From Proteles cristata cristata (lineage: Eukaryota; Chordata; Mammalia; Carnivora; Hyaenidae), in NCBI GenBank assembly GCA_017311185.1, contig JAESUZ010000132.1:930001-994000 (forward strand): a stretch of 64,000 bases of DNA, given 5' to 3'. Below the pieces are notes generated by a model. That model was given only the letters and a program-made list of their open reading frames with translations, had not been told where the DNA came from and did no database searches. This document shows, in pieces, positions 9,868 through 20,954 of this stretch. Every line of letters starts with the position of its first letter. Positions within the stretch are counted from its first letter, which is position 1. A program made the position numbers and the translations under genes.

Positions 9868-10049
9868 GGCTGTCCACATCCGCGCTTCTCAGGCCTGAGG
9901 GTACCCTGGACTCACCAGGGGAGATGTGTGCAAACTGCTGACATCTGGATCCTACCCCCACAGGTTCTTTTTTTACTTTAACTGGAAGGCGGCCTGAGCA
10001 CTGGATGGCGTCACTCCCCGGGTGTTCCCAGTGTGCAGCCCTGGCTGAG
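9868..10049 (+). repeat. 182-bp repeat unit, copy A
   Basis: This segment reappears at 11111-11292 with no gap and five mismatches by eye (about 97% identity). The right end continues into GAGAACCACTAG, like the terminal inverted repeat of an old MER5-type DNA transposon fossil. Copy A keeps two CpGs that copy B has as CA. Confidence 0.9.
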
Positions 10050-11110
10050 AACCACTAGTCAATTTGATGTGTGTGTATGTGTGCACCTGCTGTGTGCATA
10101 TATAGCCCACATGTGAAAACCTATACACACACACAGTGCAAACTAGATTTCCCAGGACACAGAGTAACATGTGCTGCTGAGGTCACCAGCCAAACAAGAT
10201 GCCCCGAGAAAGTGTGATGTTTAAAAAATGAAAAGGTCATCGTGGGGAAACTCAGAGTCTTTATTGGGCATTTTTACTAATTTTTTGATGTGGTTTTCTT
10301 GTATTACCAGTGGGGGAAAGAGGCCCCACAATCCTTTCCAAGCTGAGCCCTGATCTGGTCCCATACATCCGCAAAGAGGGCTGTTTGCCCAGAATTGTGC
10401 TCAGGTTTTCTGGCAGAAGTGTCCAGGCCCTCTGAGGGAGGGGCAGGGTGAATTGTCCCCTGGTTCCCCCAGGGGAAAGCCGCAGGGTCCTGACACCGGG
10501 CTGGGGGTCAGAGGAGCCCACGGGAGTGAGGTTCTCAGTCCTCCAGGGCCCAGGGCTTGCCCACCCCCTAGAGGAGTAACGTGAGTGAAGGAAGTGTGCT
10601 CCTGTACCTGCCAGTGACTCCAGGTCTCTGGGACTCTGGCCTCAGGGCGAGGTGTGCACACGTATGAGATGTACATGCAGGCCTGCCTAAAGCAGATGAG
10701 AGTGGGCCAACTTGCAGGTCATTTCCAAATCTATGCTTGACGAGTCAGGTATACAAAGTGAATCCAGAGGAAGACCTTGTGAAAGTCCTATGAGGAGTTG
10801 ATTAGTCGATTTTGATCTGGGCAATCAGGGAAGGCGTCCTAGAAGAGATAAAATTTGAACTGTGCTTTTAGAGATGAGCACGATTGAAGAGGGACAGGAG
10901 AGAAAGAAGCCAGGGCTGTCCCATTCCTTCTCTCCTCCACCCTCTCCTCCTTGACCTCAGAGAACCCAGGAGCCTGTTGTAGCCTTGAGAGGACAGAGGG
11001 CTCTGGGGGTGGCTTGGAAAGAAAGCAGAAGATCGTTCCTACTCACTGACTTCCTTGTGCGATGATCAGCCCCACAACTGAGCATGCACACCTGCCCAGC
11101 TCAGTCCTGT
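10050..11110. other. Intergenic DNA between the two 182-bp repeat units
   Basis: Mostly unique. About 10740-10900 resembles antisense L2 (CAATCAGGGAAGGCGTCCTAG, AAATTTGAACTGTGCTTTTAG). No gene recognised. Confidence 0.5.
10740..10900 (-). mobile_element. L2 fossil, antisense
   Basis: GGGCAATCAGGGAAGGCGTC followed by TAAAATTTGAACTGTGC is the antisense L2 pattern (GTCAGGGAAGGCCTC, then ATTTGAGCTGAG in the consensus). Confidence 0.6.
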
Positions 11111-11292
11111 GGCTGTCCACATCCGCAGTTCTCAGGCCTGAGGGTACCCTGGACTCACCAGGGGAGATGTGTGCAAACTGCTGACATCTGGATCCTACCC
11201 CCACAGGTTCTTTTTTTACTTTAACTGGAAGGCAGCCTGAGCACTGGATGGCATCACTCCCCGGGTGTTCCCAGTGTGCAGCTCTGGCTGAG
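11111..11292 (+). repeat. 182-bp repeat unit, copy B
   Basis: Colinear with 9868-10049 at a constant offset of 1,243 bp. Differences: GC to AG near the start, two CG to CA changes, and one C to T near the end. Confidence 0.9.
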
Positions 11293-11342
11293 GTCTGACA
11301 GCCTCAGACCTGTCTTTGAGGCCTTCAGTCTTTTTTTCTTTT

Positions 11343-11555
11343 CAATTTTTTAAAATGTTTTATTTATTTCTGAGAGAGAGACAGCGTGAGCAGGGGAGGG
11401 TCAGAGAGAGAGGGAGACACAGAACTGGAAACAGGCTCCAGGCTCTGAGCTAGCTGTCAGCACAGAGCCCGACGCGGGGCTCGAACCCACGAACTGTGAG
11501 ATCATGACCTGAGTCGAAGTCGGACGCTTAACCGACTGAGCCACCCAGGTGCCCC
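11343..11555 (-). mobile_element. CAN-SINE, antisense
   Basis: TTTTAAAATGTTTTATTTATTTCTG at the left, GA-rich middle, head ending CCACCCAGGTGCCCC. The flanks CCTTCAGTCT and CCCTCAGTCT are a candidate target-site duplication. Confidence 0.94.
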
Positions 11556-11559
11556 CCTC

Positions 11560-12115
11560 AGTCTTCTGACACCCTGACACCCAGCCTTCGGCACCAGCTC
11601 CAAATCATATCAGGGACAAAAGGCTTTAGGCCTTGCCTGTGGGCCTTGGAGCCAGCATCTGAACCTGTGATTGCTTCAGAAAGATCTAGAAACCTTTAAA
11701 ATATCCAGAACCAGGACCCCAGCCCATACCGGCAGAATCTGACCATCCTGGGTCGGGGCCTGAGCTTCATGAAGGGTCTTCCAGGGCTGATGGTCCGCCG
11801 GGAATGCAAACTGTGGCCAATGCTGAAAGTAGGGGAGAGAGGAAGACAAGATGGAAGGGAGCCGGCGGGGAGAGACAGCTTCCCAGGGGGAAAGCTCAGA
11901 GGCTCTGAGACAGGTGGAGTGAAAGGCCCAGCCGGGAAGGGCTCTATAGGAAACAAATGTGCAACGGGCAGTCGCTGAATTCTGCCTCTGTTCCCCAGGC
12001 TCTAGGGGCGGGACCACGCACAACTGCTCACCACCAGCCCAGGAAGAAAGACACACAGGCCCCCACAGAGGGCCTCCTGTTTTCTGGAGTCGGTGCCTCC
12101 ATGAGAGCAAAGACT
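11560..12115. other. Non-repetitive intergenic DNA
   Basis: No gene or repeat recognised. Open frames on both strands overlap without known domains. Confidence 0.5.
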
Positions 12116-12185
12116 CTCTCTGTTCACCACCGTCTCCCCAGTGCCTGGCACATAGTAGATACTCAGTAAATACCTGTTGAGTGAA
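12116..12185 (+). mobile_element. L2 3' end fossil
   Basis: CCCCAGTGCCTGGCACATAGTAGATACTCAGTAAATACCTGTTGAGTGAA is the typical terminal stretch of L2. Confidence 0.75.
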
Positions 12186-12794
12186 GTGGCTGGAATAAAC
12201 TCCAGCCCTTCTCCTGTGTCACCACTGTCTCCGCTTTTTCCGTCTGTGGGTTTCTTGAACAGAACAGAGTCAAGTAGGGGAGCTGAGGAGAACTTTGGGA
12301 AAGCAGGGAGGGTGTTTGGCTTGGGTTCCCTCTCCAGCCCCCCACTGACTCCACTTCCTTGGGGTTTTGGATTCAGGAAGTAAGCGCATCCACTGGGGCC
12401 TGGAAACACTTCCCTACAGAGGCAGCCTGTCCCGGCCTCAGGGGTCTGACACTCCCACACACCCTGACCTCAGACCCCAGCCTCCAGCCATGGCCCATCC
12501 ATCCCCACCCCTCCATGCCCTGACACTGACAACCGCCACAAGCAAATGTGTCCCGCCCAGAGGGACCCAGCTGCCTCAGGGGTGGGGACAACTCAGGGCT
12601 ACGGAGGGGCTCTGCCGGCTGCGTGCCTCCAGGCCCTAGGGAGACACTGGTGGGAAGGAGGTGCCTGCGCAGGCGGCCCCTGGTCCCAGAGCCTCTTCCC
12701 GGGAGGGGCGGGGTGCTGGTGAGGAGAGCTGGCTACACGCTGCAATGATGTGTGGCCAGAGCCACCATTGTGTGCACACGGACTGCTGGAGTCG
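12186..12794. other. Non-repetitive GC-rich intergenic DNA
   Basis: No gene recognised. Moderately GC-rich, with several chance open frames on both strands. Confidence 0.5.
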
Positions 12795-12910
12795 TAAAGG
12801 CCCCAACTTCACAGGCAGAGAAACTGAGGCCTCAGAAGACTTGGCTGAAGCTCTCACTAAGTAGTTAGTGACGGCGGAGCTGGGACTCAGACCCCACTGC
12901 CCACCTTCTG
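12795..12910 (-). mobile_element. MIR fossil, antisense
   Basis: CAGGCAGAGAAACTGAGGCC, TAGTTAGTGACGGCGGAGCTGGGACTCAGACC: the antisense MIR core. Confidence 0.75.
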
Positions 12911-13111
12911 GAAAAGGTTCTCCTGCACCAGTCTGCCTCAGCGCCTTTGGCCTGGAGCCCTAGGGAGAACCTGTTCCCTGGCTTGGCATACACCTGGCTA
13001 AAACAGCTTTCTGGCACATCATATAAATCGATTAACAGGCCTCCATGTGCCCCTACCCGGCCCGATGCATACCGGCCTGGGCCACATCCTCCCCTCCACT
13101 CCTCAAAGCCT

Positions 13112-13310
13112 GTCTGCATCAAAATCATTGTGCTACTTGATTAAAATGCAGATTCCTGATCCCCATCCCGACTCTCCTAATCCGAATATCTGAATGTCTG
13201 AGGAGGGCGCCCAGGCATGTGCCTTCTTATCTCATGCCCTTCCCCCACCTCCACAACTACCCTCAGACAGCTCCCCAAATTTGGTCAACATACTGGTCTA
13301 AAACTGATGT
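13112..13310 (+). mobile_element. MER5-like DNA transposon fossil
   Basis: CATCAAAATCATTGTGCTACTTG, TTAAAATGCAGATTCCTGATCCCC and AATATCTGAATGTCTGAGG resemble MER5A. The assignment is from memory. Confidence 0.5.
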
Positions 13311-13315
13311 CCATG

Positions 13316-13557
13316 GGTGTGGGTGTGGCTTAGTGGGTTAAGCGTCCAACTCTTGGTTTCAGCTTAGGTCTTGATCTCATGGTTCATGGGTTCGAGCCCC
13401 CATCTGGCTCCATACTGACAGCACAGAACCTGCTTGGGATTCTCTCTTTATCCCTCTCTCTCTGCCCCTCCTCCACTCACACACGCGTGCACACATACGT
13501 GCTCTCTCTCTCAAAATAAATAAATTAACTTCAAAAGATAATAAAATAAAATAAAAT
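13316..13557 (+). mobile_element. CAN-SINE, sense
   Basis: A diverged head (GGTGTGGGTGTGGCTTAGTG), then a standard body of the AACTCTTGGTTTCAGC variant, ending in a tail of AATAAAATAAAATAAAATG. Confidence 0.88.
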
Positions 13558-13655
13558 GCAAGTCCAGACCCATCCTCCAGAGAGTCTGCTTCGGTACGGT
13601 GGAGGTTGCTGTTGCAAGCATTCCCCCGGGCCACTGGGAAGCATTGCTTTACCAA
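13558..13655 (+). mobile_element. MER5-like fossil fragment
   Basis: Follows the SINE tail. GCAAGTCCAGACCCATCCTCCAGAGAGTCTGC is similar to the MER5A interior. Weak match. Confidence 0.35.
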
Positions 13656-13820
13656 CCAGCGTGAGTTTTGTAATGAAGAATCCTAGGAAGCATCTACAGA
13701 TGTGCCTGGGCAGTAGTAGCTGGAGACTGAGTAGGAATACCTTCCTGGCATGATCCATAGATTTTACAAATTCCTCAAAGAGGCATCTGACCCCAACCAG
13801 GTTACAAACAAGGAATCTTT

Positions 13821-14049
13821 AAATTTTTTTTTAATTTTTTAAAATGTTTTATTTATTTCTGAGAGAGAAAGAGAGACAATGTGAGCAGGGAAGGGTCAGA
13901 GAAAGAGGGAGGTACGGAATCTGAACAGGTTCCAGGTACTGAGCTAGCTGTCAGCACAGAGCCCAATGAGGGTCTCGAACCCACGAACTGTAAGATCATG
14001 ACCTGAGCCGAAGTCAGACGCTTAACCGACTGAGCCACCCAGGTGCCTC
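13821..14049 (-). mobile_element. CAN-SINE, antisense, with exact 17-bp target duplication
   Basis: The flanks ACAAACAAGGAATCTTT at 13804-13820 and 14050-14066 are identical over 17 bp. This defines the insertion exactly and suggests it is fairly young. Confidence 0.97.
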
Positions 14050-14066
14050 ACAAACAAGGAATCTTT

Positions 14067-15855
14067 GTCCTACAGGGATGTATGGAGAAGAGGGAGTCCC
14101 GGGGGGGGTGTCCCTCTGGGTCAGCTACGACTGACAGCCTGGGTTCAAATGTCCCCCTTAACCAGTGCCAACACCCTAGGCCTGCCTGAGGCCTGAAGCC
14201 TGAGCTGAGACCTGGCTTCCCACAGTTTCGCCCACCCCAGACACCCCCGCCGTCTCCCACCTTCCCATTCTTCCCTCCCCTGCCCTGCCTCTTCCTCCCC
14301 ACCCCTAGCAGTTCCCTTAGGATGGGAATTTCAGAGGCACAGCCAGGGCCATGCTGTGATCACTGCGAGCTTCGGTGTGGGGCCCACAGCCTCCTTGCCC
14401 CACGGCTGTGTGTAACGTGTGTAAGTCTGTGGGAGTGGGAGGGAGGCTCGGTCGGCTCTGCTGCTGGGGACTCATGCCCAGTTAGGTGAACACTTGGCTG
14501 CTAAGAGCCAGCCTCTGTCTCCCTCCATGCCTTACCGCTCCAGGTGCCCTGTGGGATGACCTGCCGGGTGGGCTGAGGGACGTGTGGCGAGAAAGTGAGG
14601 AAGAAAGGAAAGCATCACTCTGCATCTGAGTAGTAGGGCAATTTCTCTCCCCGGTATCTCCACCCAAACAGAAGATGACCTCGTGATAACGATGCGACAC
14701 CCTTTCTCTGGCCTCTGGGTGCCTGCTGGGCAGCTGGCTAGTCTTTAGGGGCTCAGCTGTGTGTGTGGTGTACAAATGCAGATGTGAACGTGGTGTGGGT
14801 GTGTTCACAGGGGCCGGCAGCATAACCTCCGAGCATAACCACCTATGCACCGGTGGGCACAGGCCTGGAAGCGGACTCATCGGGTCACAAGTGAATGTGT
14901 CTGTCAGCTCTTTGTAGCTGTATTTGTTTGTCCTAAGCAAGGTCTGCCGCGTGGCCAGCCCCTCTCACCAGCAGTTTATTTGAAAGCCGCCTTGAATGAG
15001 CACATTGGCCTTGGCTCCCCAGGAAGAGCAGGCTGAGGCACTGCCCTTGACGTTTCATCGCACTTGGAACCCCAGCCCTGTCTGAACACTGGGAGGTGTT
15101 TTGAAGTCACCTGCAGTCCTTCTCCTCTGTGAGGATCTGAATGCAGGCTTGGGCGTGTCTGGTCTAATGGCAACTGGGGCAGTGTGTAGAGGAGGGGACA
15201 GGCCAGAGGTGGTTCTGACTGGAGGCGACCCAGGGCTGCCGCTGGAGCCCTGCAACTAGCCAATGGCCAGGCTGGAGTCAACCTCTCCCTGCCCAGGGCT
15301 GGATCCGGCCCCACCATGGACATACCCCAACTTCTGCCAGCTATTATGCCTTCTCCCGGGGAGTGAATGGAGGAGGGGGGACAGGGAAAAGGCATCGCTC
15401 GTCCTTTCCTGCCAACTCTTCCAGCCCTTGGCTGACTGGACGCACAGCCTCCAAATCACAGGCCCAGAGACACCCCAGACAGCAAGCTTGGCCCATTTCT
15501 AGGCAGCCATGGGCACTGCCTCATTGGCGCCTCACTCATAGCCCCACAGGGGTCAGCCCTGCCTGTTGGATCACCATCATCTTCCAGTCCCCAGCACGGG
15601 GACTGCCCAGTCACTGTCTTCAGTGTGGGAGACCCCATATGGAGGATGGCCCTTCTGAAGCACCCCGAACTCCTCCACTCCTCCCCAGCTTTTACTCAGG
15701 ATCCAGACTCAGCAGGCTCCAGTAGGACCCAAAGGCACCCAGGTGGGCTGTGTCGCTGAGCCTTCCTGCCTCCACACTGCGGTGCTGGTGTCCCAAGGCT
15801 TCCCTCCATGATGCTCGCATTCCAGAAAAGGACAGATAGCCAAGAATGGAATTTC
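14067..15855. other. Long non-repetitive GC-rich intergenic stretch
   Basis: About 1.8 kb without a recognised repeat or gene. Minus-strand open frames of 139-152 codons at 14482-14940 and 14976-15395 have no recognisable domain and overlap open frames on the other strand, so they look like GC-rich chance frames. Confidence 0.5.
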
Positions 15856-15865
15856 AGGTAGTGGA

Positions 15866-16030
15866 GTGCAGTAGTTATGAACCTGAACTCGAGAAGTTCA
15901 AATTCCAGATCTTGAGCGGGGCAAGTCACATAACCTCCAGGTGCCTGCAAGTCCTCATCTATAAAAGGGGGAAATAATAACATTCACCTGAGAGTTGTTG
16001 TGAGCATTGAGTACCTGGCACCTAATGTAT
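15866..16030 (+). mobile_element. MIR fossil, sense
   Basis: GTAGTTATGAACCTGAACTC, GAAGTTCAAATTCCAGATC, GCAAGTCACATAACCTCCAGGTGCCTGC, ATAAAAGGGGGAAATAATAAC: MIR order preserved. Confidence 0.8.
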
Positions 16031-16428
16031 ATAAGTATAAGTGTACGTGGTCAAATCGTTTGCAAAAGTGCTTTCTTATCTCTTGAAAGGCTAACCCAGC
16101 CACTGGCCAAGACTCACTTTCAGAGAGCTGGTGGAGGGTGTGTCCGATCTGGGTTAGGAAATCAAGGCTTTTGAAATGTAAATGAGGATCCTGTTTTGAT
16201 CCAGCCGGTTCCCAGGGAAACGAGTGGAAGCACCTTTCCCCTGGGTAGAGGGCAGGAAAGCCCGAAGGCTGTGGGGGAAGGGCAGGAGGGAAGGCAGCCA
16301 CTGGTCATCAAACATCTATGTGGAGAGATGAAGAAATCTGTGATGTACTAAGTCCAATCCTCCCATCGTACAGATGAAGAAATTGGGGCCATAGCTGCTG
16401 GTGAGTCAGCATTTACATCTTCTGAGAC
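16031..16428. other. Non-repetitive intergenic DNA
   Basis: No gene recognised. ATCGTACAGATGAAGAAATTGGGG at about 16365 hints at a further short antisense MIR fragment. Confidence 0.45.
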
Positions 16429-16444
16429 TCAGTTTCCCTGTCTT

Positions 16445-16660
16445 TTTTTTAAAATGTTTTATTTATTTCTAAGAGAGAGAGAGAGAGAGCTTGAGCAGGG
16501 GAGGGTCAGAGAGAGAGGGAGATACAGAATCTGAAACAGGCTCCAGGCTCTGAGCTAGGTGTCAGCACAGAGCCTGACGCGGGGCTTGAACCCACGAACC
16601 GTGAGATCATGACCTGAGCCAAAGTCAGACACTTAACCGACTGAGCCACCCAGGTGCCCC
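16445..16660 (-). mobile_element. CAN-SINE, antisense
   Basis: Flanked by a 16-bp target-site duplication with two differences (TCAGTTTCCCTGTCTT at 16429-16444, TCAGTATCCCTATCTT at 16661-16676). Confidence 0.95.
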
Positions 16661-16676
16661 TCAGTATCCCTATCTT

Positions 16677-17139
16677 CAAAGCATTAGGTGTAACCTCCCT
16701 TCTGAGCAGCTGCTGGACATGGGTAGGAGGTGGCGAAGGTGAAGTGGTGAAGGCGCTTGAGGGAAGTGTGTTCTGTGCCATAGGAGGCACCATGGGGAGG
16801 CCCAGGGCTGGTCAGGCAGAGGTGGGCCAAGATGAAGCAGGGCCAGGCTAGTTTGCTTACGGCTGACCATACCTCTGCTTAGCCCTCCCATAAGTGGGAG
16901 AGCAGTTCAGGCCAACCCTGTAGGAGTAAGGTCAAGGACAAACTGAGGGCTGTGGCCACACAAAGGACCCCTGGAGGCTGGTCTCGCATCACCAGCCCCT
17001 GTTCTGGGCCCTCTCCAGGATCATATTTGTGCTGCCCTAATTTCTAGGAGTTTAGATTCTCCTTTGGGGAACCAGCCTCTTTAGGGGAATACAAATTCAA
17101 TTCAATTCTCCACTAAAACCATTTCCTCTGCTGAAATAC
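16677..17139. other. Non-repetitive intergenic DNA
   Basis: No gene or repeat recognised. Confidence 0.5.
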
Positions 17140-17231
17140 TTTGCACAGATGTTGGAACCTGACAAATCCAGGTTTGAATCCTCATCCCACCGCTTACTGG
17201 TGGGACAACATTGAACAAATCTTGGTTCCTT

Positions 17232-17455
17232 TTGTTTGTTTGTTTAATTGTTTATGTTTATTTATTAGTGAGACAGAGAGAAACAGAGTGTGAGTGGGAG
17301 AGGGACAGAGAGCGAGGGAGACACCGAATTCGAAGCAGGCTCCAGGCTCTGAGCTGTCAGCACAGAGCCCAAAGCAGGGCTTGAACCCACAAACCATGAG
17401 ATCGTGACCTGAGCCAAAGTTGGACACTTAACCGATTAAGCCACCCAGGTCCCCC
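17232..17455 (-). mobile_element. CAN-SINE, antisense, inserted in the tail of another SINE
   Basis: It sits inside the (TTTG)n tail of the SINE at 17456-17631. TTTGTTTGTTT occurs on both sides (about 17237-17247 and 17457-17467), as expected if that tail was the target. Confidence 0.93.
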
Positions 17456-17631
17456 TGTTTGTTTGTTTTTGAGAGAGAGAAAGAGAGAGAGAGGCAGAGG
17501 GAGAGGGGGACAGGAAATCCCAAGTGAGCTCCATGCTCACAGCAGAGAGCCTGATGTGGGGCTGGAACCCACAAGATCATGACTTGAGCCGAAGTTGGAC
17601 AACGAACGCACTGAGCCACTCAGGCATCCCA
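17456..17631 (-). mobile_element. CAN-SINE, antisense, older host of nested insertion
   Basis: Its target-site duplication (AACAAATCTTGGTTC at 17214-17228, AACAAATCTTGGCTC at 17632-17646) encloses both SINEs. This SINE therefore landed first in the MIR. Confidence 0.92.
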
Positions 17632-17744
17632 AACAAATCTTGGCTCTTGGAGCTTCCACTTCCCCATGTATACAGTCGGGAGAGTCATCTCTGCCTTGCA
17701 GGCTTGTTGAGAAGATTAAATTAATTTTAGTTAGTTATTTTACT

Positions 17745-17950
17745 TTACTGACCATCCTTAGTGTGCCAGGCATTAAGGATACAGCTAAGAATACAAGACA
17801 AACAGGGGCATGTGCTCACGGGGCCTTCAGATTAACCAATCATGACCCCAATATCTGTGTTATGAATTGTATTAAGTGCTATGGAGAAAAAGTACTCATG
17901 AGGAAGTAGTGTGAGCTCAGCTTTGAAGGATAACTAGGTGTGATCTATTT
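17745..17950 (-). mobile_element. L2 fossil, antisense
   Basis: GTGTGCCAGGCATTAAGGATACAGC, CACGGGGCCTTCAGATTAACC and GTATTAAGTGCTATGGAGAAAAAG follow antisense L2 order. Confidence 0.65.
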
Positions 17951-18529
17951 CATTGACTCTAAAACACTGAATGTCACCACACTCTTAGTTTAGATAACAC
18001 TGAGAACATTTGTGCCAATTAACCATGATATGGAACATTCTTACCCCTAGAAATGTTATTTTGTGCTTCCAGAAAGAGTTCTTTTAAGACTTTCCTTCAG
18101 CCCCAGAGGACTTTCTTATCTACTATCCAATTTAGAACAAAAGGAGGAACGTCAGAGATCAGTGTAGGGTAAAATCCAGGAGAAGTACACCTTGCCTTCA
18201 GGAAGTTTGCCCGGTGTAAAACCCTGGAGATGGTAGCAGACAGGCTCCCAGGTGCTGCCTCCATGGAAAGGGGAGACAGGACAAGAAAGCTGTGTGGAGC
18301 CAGCAGAGAGAAGGGCATGAAGAGTGGGGAAGGGGTCCTGGCTGTGTGCTCACTGTTGGGCTCAGCTTTGGCTGCTAACAGAAGAGTGGCAGAAGAGAAA
18401 GAGCCAGATGCCTAACAGGGAGATTGTTAGACACCGTAGTCTATAAAATGCATCCTGATGTCAAAGATTTAAAACATGCATCTTCTCCAGAAGCACAGAA
18501 CACTCTAGTCCCCAGATTTTGGTTTCTAA
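17951..18529. other. Intergenic DNA without firm assignment
   Basis: AT-rich. Part of it (from about 18420) may belong to the L1M-like 3' UTR that follows. No gene recognised. Confidence 0.4.
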
Positions 18530-19004
18530 ATACCATTCTCCACTAAAAACAAACAAACCAAAATGGGCCACTTTGAGGAACAAGCCAACCCCAGGGCTGG
18601 CTCAGGAAGGTACAAGATGACCCTGGAACATCTTGTTGTGCTAGAAAGTGACGATGTGCTAAAAAAAATAATGAGGACATGGCAGTAGGAATGGGAGCCA
18701 GTGGGAGCTTCTACTGGGCGAACTTGGCATAACTTAGGCACTAAAATAAATAATATGAGTTATAGATTATAAGCCAACGAATAAAATAACAATCCACGAG
18801 TCCATCTGATATAAAGGAAGAAATGAATCAATAAATGAGCGGGGGAAGAAAAGAACACTCTTCCTTAACAGAGAATGCCAAGAAACAAATATAGAAAAAT
18901 GATGCAATTAGAAAGTCATCATTTGCCGATTACCATATTAATGGTTTCAAGCAAGAGCCATGAATGGATGCTATCAGTAGTGGATGATAAGAAACAGGAT
19001 GTTT

Positions 19005-19220
19005 GGGGGTGTCTGGGTGGCTCAGTTGGTTGGGCAGCCAACTTCGGCTCAGGTGACGATCTCGCAGTCCGTGGGTTTGAGCCCCGCATCGGGCTCCGTG
19101 CTGACAGCTCAGAGCCTGGAGCCTGCTTCGGATTCTGTGATTCCCTCTCTCTCTGCCCCTCCCCCACTCTGTCTCTCTCTGTCTCAAAAATAAAATAAAC
19201 ATTAAAAATTTAAAAAAAAA
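19005..19220 (+). mobile_element. CAN-SINE, sense
   Basis: Head GGGGTGTCTGGGTGGCTCAG and full body. AGGATGTTT at the left and AAGATGTTT at the right suggest a diverged target-site duplication. Confidence 0.94.
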
Positions 19221-19501
19221 CCCAAGATGTTTACACAGAGTAAGGCAGTACACAAAGCAGAAAATTCTTTTGCTTTAAAGACATTAATAGGACAGTTGGG
19301 GGAGTTTGAATAAGGAATGTAGATCAGACACTAGAACCGTATCCATACAAATTTCCTGATTTTGATCAATGGACTGTCGTTATTTATTATATGAGAATGA
19401 CCTTCTTTTAAGAAATACATGCTGAAGTATTTAGGGATAGAGGGGCATGGCTTTCACCTACTCTTAAATAGTTTAGAAAAGAAAAAGAATATAAGAGTAT
19501 A

Positions 19502-19502
<1 letters not shown>

Positions 19503-19538
<36 letters not shown>
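19503..19538 (+). repeat. (CA)n microsatellite
   Basis: An uninterrupted run of 17-18 CA units within the L1M-like 3' UTR. Confidence 0.95.
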
Positions 19539-19861
19539 ACATGCACACACACAAAGAGAGAGGAAAAAGATATTGATGAAACGCTGGCATGGTGGTAAAC
19601 ATATGACATTTTCCAGAGTACAAATGCCCAGTCACCAATTTCTGTGGTATAAATACTCTGCCTCCACGGCCAATTTCCAGCTACCAACATGAAGTCACTG
19701 AGCAGGGAGTTAGGAACAGAGTGGCACACCTGCATGAGAATAAACATGGTAAAAGGCTAACATCTGGGGAAACGGAGTACAGGGAATATGGGAATATTTG
19801 TACTAGTTTTCTACAATTTTTATGTAGTCTGAAACTATTTCAGAGTAAAAAGTGGGCTTTT

Positions 19862-20058
19862 TTATTTTTTAAGTTTACGTATTTATTTTGAGAGAGAGCA
19901 GAGGAGGGGCAGAGGGAGAGAGAGGGAAAGAGAGAATCCCAAGCAAGCTCCATGCTGTCAGTGCAGAGCCCAACGCTCAGACTCAGGAATCATGAGATCA
20001 TGACCTGAGCCAAGATCAAGAGCCAGACGCTTAACCGACTGAGAGAGTCAGGTGCCCC
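19862..20058 (-). mobile_element. CAN-SINE, antisense
   Basis: Target-site duplication AAGTGGGCTTTT (19850-19861) and AAGTTGGCTTTT (20059-20070). The head is degraded (GACTGAGAGAGTCAGGTGCCCC). Confidence 0.93.
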
Positions 20059-20089
20059 AAGTTGGCTTTTGAAAATATGGATCTTAGAA

Positions 20090-20410
20090 CTGATAAGACA
20101 CAATAAATTGTGGAAATACCTTAAAGGAACGCGTGAGTGTGTGAAAGCCCTGAGGCTAGAAAAGGACAATTCATTTGAAAACAAACAAGCAAGCAAACAA
20201 ACCAAAAACAAAGAAAGAAAGTCTAAGTAATGGGGGCAGAGGAGCTGAGAGGTAGGCAGGAGCCAGGACACATGGGCTTCTCAGGCCATTTTGAGGGTTT
20301 GGGTCCTGGTAAGGATAACAGGGAGAAGTCACCAAGCACTTTGAGCAGTAGTCAGGGAGGGGAGGGGGGAATATGGCCTTATTTGCTTTTATCACTCTGG
20401 CCCCTAGCTG
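20090..20410 (-). mobile_element. L2 fossil, antisense
   Basis: GAAAGCCCTGAGGCTAGAAAAGG, GAGAGGTAGGCAGGAGCCAGGAC and AAGTCACCAAGCACTTTGAGCAG resemble antisense L2. Confidence 0.55.
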
Positions 20411-20954
20411 ACCCTCAATAAATGGTGGCCATTAATACTGCTGGGCTCTCTGCTGTCACTTCCCCAAGGGGCCTTTTTGCTCAATTGGAGTTGACAGCAG
20501 GCTGCCCCTGTACCCACAGGCTGCCAGGCCTGGCCCCACCTTACCCCCTCCCACCCCACACCCATCAGACCTGCTCTCTGCACACACAAGCCCTCCCCCC
20601 TTCTCCATCGGCTTCCTTCTGTCTGTCTTGGTTTTTAGTCTGGGAGTCCTAGTGCCCAAGGGGGCCTGGAGAGGTTTGAGTTCTAGGTGGAATGAATGGG
20701 CTGTTTGATGGGAATCTCCCAGGGCAACCTCCAGGCTTGGTATGGTTTGAGTGGCTGTGGGCTTCCTTTTTTCCAGATGAATCACCGCTCTGTGCGTCTG
20801 TGACTGTGCGTGCCCTCCCCCTGACGTGCCCCGGGGCCCTGCGGTAACAAGAGAGGACTGGATGTGTGCACGGAGCCGCTCCTCTCTTGTGACTAGCATT
20901 GACTGTGACGCACTCTCTGCCAAGTGTGCCGGGAGGCAGTCCTGTGCCTTCCTT
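20411..20954. other. Non-repetitive intergenic DNA
   Basis: No gene recognised. A 206-codon minus-strand open frame at 20456-21076 runs through unique DNA and the antisense MIR at 20955-21120, has no known domain, and looks like chance. Confidence 0.5.

Larger units (their letters stand above)
17140..17730 (+). mobile_element. MIR fossil, sense, split by two nested SINEs
   Basis: The left part has CAAATCCAGGTTTGAATCCTC and the right part has CATGTATACAGTCGGGAGAGTC then CTTGTTGAGAAGATTAAATTAA. Together they rebuild one MIR interrupted at 17229-17631. Confidence 0.75.
18530..19860 (+). mobile_element. L1M-like 3' UTR, broken by a SINE and an (AC)n repeat
   Basis: CTAGAAAGTGACGATGTGC, TTTCCTGATTTTGATCAATGGACTGTCG, AAATACATGCTGAAGTATTTAGGG and a terminal ACTATTTCAGAGTAAAAAG form the ordered landmarks of an old L1 3' UTR. 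Confidence 0.65.
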
